Shown: in pieces, positions 61,586-64,000 of the stretch | How positions within the stretch are numbered: position 1 is the first letter of the stretch | How the letters are laid out: each line of letters begins with the position of its first letter | NCBI RefSeq assembly: GCF_001696615.3 | Contig: NZ_CP032279.1 | Span: forward strand, 496,001-560,000 | Length of the DNA stretch: 64,000 nucleotides | Origin: Acinetobacter sp. WCHAc010034 | Lineage (GTDB): Bacteria > Pseudomonadota > Gammaproteobacteria > Pseudomonadales > Moraxellaceae | Direction of reading: 5' to 3' | The notes under the pieces: model-generated | The model's input: the letters and a program-made list of their open reading frames with translations, nothing else | What the model was told of the DNA's origin: nothing | Databases searched by the model: none | Program-made: the position numbers and the translations under genes

Positions 61586-61990
61586 TCAAACTTCTTTAAT
61601 ATCGATGTCGTGTACTGTTTTCATTAAGTGCTTTTTGCTGCGGTAGCCCGCCAATTTCCGCGTTACCGCCGACTTCACATCCTCAACAATCAGCTGGCCA
61701 TTGCTTAGGTATGTAAAATCCGCGTAATACCGCAGTTCAGGTTTTGCCCTTTTTTCCCCTTCCAATTTAACCTTAGGCGCCAGCACAAATTTCACCTGGC
61801 ACTTAAGCTCTGAAATCTCACCCCGCTGCATCAGCGCTGTAAGCTCGATATAGCGCCTATACTCCTTGACGCTATCGAACATCATTCCATCCTTTTCAAT
61901 GCGCTGTGCGTTGAATTTATTGCGCTTGGCGGCGGTCTTTTGACTGCCCCCAAACTGTTTGCGGTATTCAGCGAGTGAAATGCTGGTCAT
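61586..61990 (-). CDS. DUF1064-family phage endonuclease
   Basis: 134 residues from the ATG at 61990 with GGGGTGG upstream. KRNKFNAQRIEKDGMMFDSVKEYRRY, broken here as NKFNAQR ... DSVKEYRRYIEL, and RYYADFTYLSNGQLIVEDVKS match DUF1064. The latter holds the D...ExK-type catalytic core of a PD-(D/E)XK nuclease. These proteins may resolve branched DNA or act in recombination. Confidence 0.85.
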   Translation of the reverse strand: MTSISLAEYRKQFGGSQKTAAKRNKFNAQRIEKDGMMFDSVKEYRRYIELTALMQRGEISELKCQVKFVLAPKVKLEGEKRAKPELRYYADFTYLSNGQLIVEDVKSAVTRKLAGYRSKKHLMKTVHDIDIKEV

Positions 61991-62091
61991 AACCACCCCA
62001 GCACAAAATTTGAGTTTTCAGAATTGCTTACTGCTGCGCAAAACGCGATTAAGGCCCACAGGCAAATGAATAGGATTGTTTCGTTATTCAC
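61987..62091 (-). CDS. Very small membrane protein (34 aa)
   Basis: 34 codons from a GTG that overlaps the dnaB stop (GTGTGA), ending in an ATGA overlap with the DUF1064 gene. One membrane helix (ILFICLWALIAFCAAV). The overlaps on both sides suggest real translation coupling. Function unknown. Confidence 0.55.
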   Translation of the reverse strand: MNNETILFICLWALIAFCAAVSNSENSNFVLGWL

Positions 62092-63464
62092 ACCCCACCT
62101 CCCAAGCCGTGAATCTGCTCAATCGCCTGGCTGTCCAGATTTGAAAACTGGCAATACTTCAGCTGGGCATGCATGTATGCCGTACCCGGTTCCCCATGGC
62201 GGTTCTTGCCTAAAATCGCTTCCGCAATCCCTCTGTATTTGGAGTCCTTGTGATAAATCTCATCGCGGTACAGGAAGATGATCTGATCCGCATCCTGTTC
62301 AATGGCGCCTGATTCGCGGAGGTCTGACATCATAGGGCGTTTGTTTGGCCGCTTTTCCAATTCACGGTTCAGCTGCGACAGCAGCACAATCACGCAGTCA
62401 AACTCTTTGGCCATCGCCTTAAGCTCGCCGGTGAAATAGGCAATCTTCAAGTCTTCGCGCGCAAACTGCTTTGTGGTTTTCATGATCTGCAGGTAGTCAA
62501 TGAAGACTGCGCCTATTGAGCCGTACTGATGCTTCACCTTGCGGATTGATTCGCGGATATTGGCGATTGACGGGCGCGAAGTGTCGTTGATCTGCAGCGG
62601 CACATTCGCAAACATGGTTACGGCGCGCGTATAGGCCGTGAATTCTTCCTGCGGCAGCATATGCGGCGCATTGCGGACTTTGCTGATGTCTGCGGGGCCG
62701 GCCGCGCAGCACATCCGCATGGCGATCTGTTCCTTCGGCATTTCACCGGACATGATCAAAACCGGCTTCTGCTGGAATATCGCCACATTGCTGGCAATCA
62801 CCTGCATCATTGTGGTTTTTCCCATGGCCGGGCGCGCCGCGATAACCGTCAGGCAGCCCGGCTCAATATCGCCCAGCTTCTGGTCCAGATCATGAATGCC
62901 TGTCTGTATGCCCTTGATCATCGTTTTGCCGGCGGCGGCGGCTGTCATCTTTTCATGCATTTCAAGGAAAGTATTCGCTGCAGCTTCGTGAATGTGGAAC
63001 AGCGATTCACTCGCCTGCTCGGTGTTGATTTCAGCGAACAGGCCCTGCGCTTCCTGCACCAGCTCGCCGCGGCTGACAGTCAGGTTTTGAGCCTTCTGGA
63101 TAATTTTGTGCGCTTCCTCTTCGACCTTCCGGCAGGTGGTCAGGTCTTTGAGTTTTTCAGCGTAGGAAACCAGGTTGTAAAAACTGGAAGGCGCTTCCTG
63201 CATCACCTGGATGAGATACTGCTCACCGCCTGCCTGTTCGATCATGCCGTGGGATGCAAGCCACTCGTTCACCAGTACGGCGTCATACGGTGAGTTTTTA
63301 GCGTCCAGATCAGCCACGGCCTTGAAGATCAGCTTGTGGCGCGTAGCGTGGAAGTCATCTTCCGTCAGCAGGTTTTCAACGTGAGTGTAAGACTCGGAAA
63401 CGGTCATCAGCGCAGCCAGCACCGCCTGCTCAATCTGCACACTGTGGATTTTGGTGTTAAGCAT
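62088..63464 (-). CDS. dnaB: Replicative DNA helicase, DnaB family
   Basis: 458-residue phage helicase. The N-terminal DnaB domain has SVQIEQAVLAALM. The RecA-like core has Walker A ARPAMGKTT (about 210), IMSGEMPKEQIAMR, IDYLQIM and VLLSQLNRELEKR, with the arginine-finger region near the C-terminus. It is shorter than host DnaB and sits directly after the replication protein gene, overlapping it by eight bases. It would be loaded at the phage origin. Confidence 0.95.
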   Translation of the reverse strand: MLNTKIHSVQIEQAVLAALMTVSESYTHVENLLTEDDFHATRHKLIFKAVADLDAKNSPYDAVLVNEWLASHGMIEQAGGEQYLIQVMQEAPSSFYNLVSYAEKLKDLTTCRKVEEEAHKIIQKAQNLTVSRGELVQEAQGLFAEINTEQASESLFHIHEAAANTFLEMHEKMTAAAAGKTMIKGIQTGIHDLDQKLGDIEPGCLTVIAARPAMGKTTMMQVIASNVAIFQQKPVLIMSGEMPKEQIAMRMCCAAGPADISKVRNAPHMLPQEEFTAYTRAVTMFANVPLQINDTSRPSIANIRESIRKVKHQYGSIGAVFIDYLQIMKTTKQFAREDLKIAYFTGELKAMAKEFDCVIVLLSQLNRELEKRPNKRPMMSDLRESGAIEQDADQIIFLYRDEIYHKDSKYRGIAEAILGKNRHGEPGTAYMHAQLKYCQFSNLDSQAIEQIHGLGGGV

Positions 63465-64000
63465 TGCGGCCTCCTAAGAATCCTTTTGGTTTTTCAGGGA
63501 GGCTGAAACCTTGCGGCGCGTTCTGCTGTGCCGGAGCCGATTGCCCAGGAATACTTTCGCTGTATTCAGGATGGCGTTTTTGATGTTTCTCAAACTTGTC
63601 GATAATCCACGCTGTGAACTTGTGGAGCTTTTGAGAATCAGATAAAACTCGTCCATCGAAATGGGAATTGAATGAGCTCAGTTCAAATTCGAAATTCGGC
63701 AATCCAAAAATCAGTTCAAGATTTTTTTCATGACCTGCGATTTTGATTTTCGTTTCCAATGATTTTTGATCTGGAATCCATTCGTGTTCACACAAAAGAT
63801 TTATTGATAGATTCAATGGTAGATTCCCTAACCCAAATTTGGGTTCGTTACCGATACCGTTTTTGGGTTCGTTACCCTCCAAATTTGGGTTCGTTACCCC
63901 ATTAATAACAACACCGTTTTTGGTATCGTTACCAAATTCGGTATCGTTCCGTTTTTGGGTTTGTTTAACTGCACCGTTTTTGGGTGCGTTATGTTCTCGG
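63457..64000 (-). CDS. Phage replication-initiation-like protein (5' end beyond window)
   Basis: The frame is open from the window edge to the stop at 63457. The visible ~180 residues start with a repetitive Asn/Lys/Gly-rich stretch (GNEPKNGIGNEPKFG) encoded by the DNA repeats. A region LLCEHEWIPDQKSLETKIKI and a Pro-rich tail follow (PGQSAPAQQNAPQG). Its place just before dnaB matches lambda O/P-type modules. The initiator role is inferred from position and the embedded iterons. Confidence 0.6.
   Translation of the reverse strand, partial: REHNAPKNGAVKQTQKRNDTEFGNDTKNGVVINGVTNPNLEGNEPKNGIGNEPKFGLGNLPLNLSINLLCEHEWIPDQKSLETKIKIAGHEKNLELIFGLPNFEFELSSFNSHFDGRVLSDSQKLHKFTAWIIDKFEKHQKRHPEYSESIPGQSAPAQQNAPQGFSLPEKPKGFLGGRNA
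63832..63991 (+). repeat. Iteron-like tandem repeats, candidate phage replication origin
   Basis: Seven imperfect copies of a unit ending GGGTTCGTTACC or GGTATCGTTACC, usually preceded by ACCGTTTTT or CCAAATTT. Copies start near 63832, 63853, 63877, 63913, 63934, 63951 and 63973, about 21 bp apart. They lie inside the initiator-like gene next to dnaB, as the lambda origin iterons lie inside gene O. Confidence 0.65.

Larger units (their letters stand above)
26590..64000 (-). mobile_element. Tailed prophage (left attachment site to beyond the window edge)
   Basis: More than 37 kb of phage genes follow the tRNA-Val fragment: accessory genes, lysis, tail, head, packaging, late control and replication, almost all leftward with many stop/start overlaps. 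The P22-like coat, Mu F-like and DUF4055 proteins, a gpG/gpGT-type chaperone and a long tape measure point to a long-tailed siphovirus. No integrase, repressor or excisionase is in the window; they should lie to the right. The structural genes look intact. Confidence 0.9.

Noticed and set aside
63832..63991. Second CRISPR-like repeat array at the right edge
   Set aside because: Units are ~21 bp with no spacers, imperfect and in frame with a coding sequence; iterons fit better.

Overview
The window reads as a chromosome segment of an Acinetobacter species (Moraxellaceae). The main clues are an Hfq with a very long Gly/Gln/Phe-rich C-terminal tail, the mutL-miaA-hfq order, and the AmgK/MurU peptidoglycan-recycling pair. 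All assignments come from reading translated sequence and recalled family knowledge; no database search was run.

Region 1 (1-13,071) is housekeeping. It holds murU-amgK (leftward), lptD-surA (rightward, overlapping), and the leftward tsaE-mutL-miaA-hfq cluster. After these come an RluA-type pseudouridine synthase, a RelB/DinJ-like antitoxin without a visible toxin, a GNAT acetyltransferase, an RsuA-type pseudouridine synthase and a YeaL-type membrane protein.

Region 2 (13,175-26,494) is a type I-F CRISPR-Cas locus. cas2-3 is divergent from csy1-csy2-csy3-csy4(cas6f)-cas1, so cas1 sits next to the leader and array. The array has 28-bp repeats and 32-bp spacers: 56 repeats and 55 spacers, then an IS256-family element (24,745-26,123), then a partial repeat, six full repeats and six more spacers. 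The flanks of the IS do not match, which suggests an IS-mediated deletion inside the array. Several spacers are duplicated or near-duplicated, and two encode peptides close to proteins of the neighbouring prophage.

Region 3 (26,590-64,000 and beyond) is a tailed prophage of the siphovirus type. Its left end is a 50-bp 3' fragment of a tRNA-Val(GAC) gene, the expected displaced end after integration into that tRNA; the intact tRNA and integrase should lie beyond the right edge. Nearly all genes run leftward. From right to left they are: a replication protein with iteron-like repeats, DnaB helicase, a DUF1064 nuclease, a possible antiterminator, two tRNAs, a nuclease and metallopeptidase, terminase, portal, Mu F-like protein, scaffold, P22-like coat, connector and tail genes, tail chaperone with a GGGAAAG frameshift site, tape measure with an embedded M23 domain, tail tip, and lysis genes. 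Accessory genes with their own terminators interrupt this order. They include a TPR-HEPN gene pair, an outer-membrane barrel, several exported small proteins, and a toxin/immunity-like island beside the attachment site.

The most promising undescribed material is the toxin-like lipoprotein with three paralogous downstream proteins and an orphan toxin-tail remnant (26,735-29,760), and the TPR-HEPN pair (44,005-45,326) with its promoter-terminator leader.
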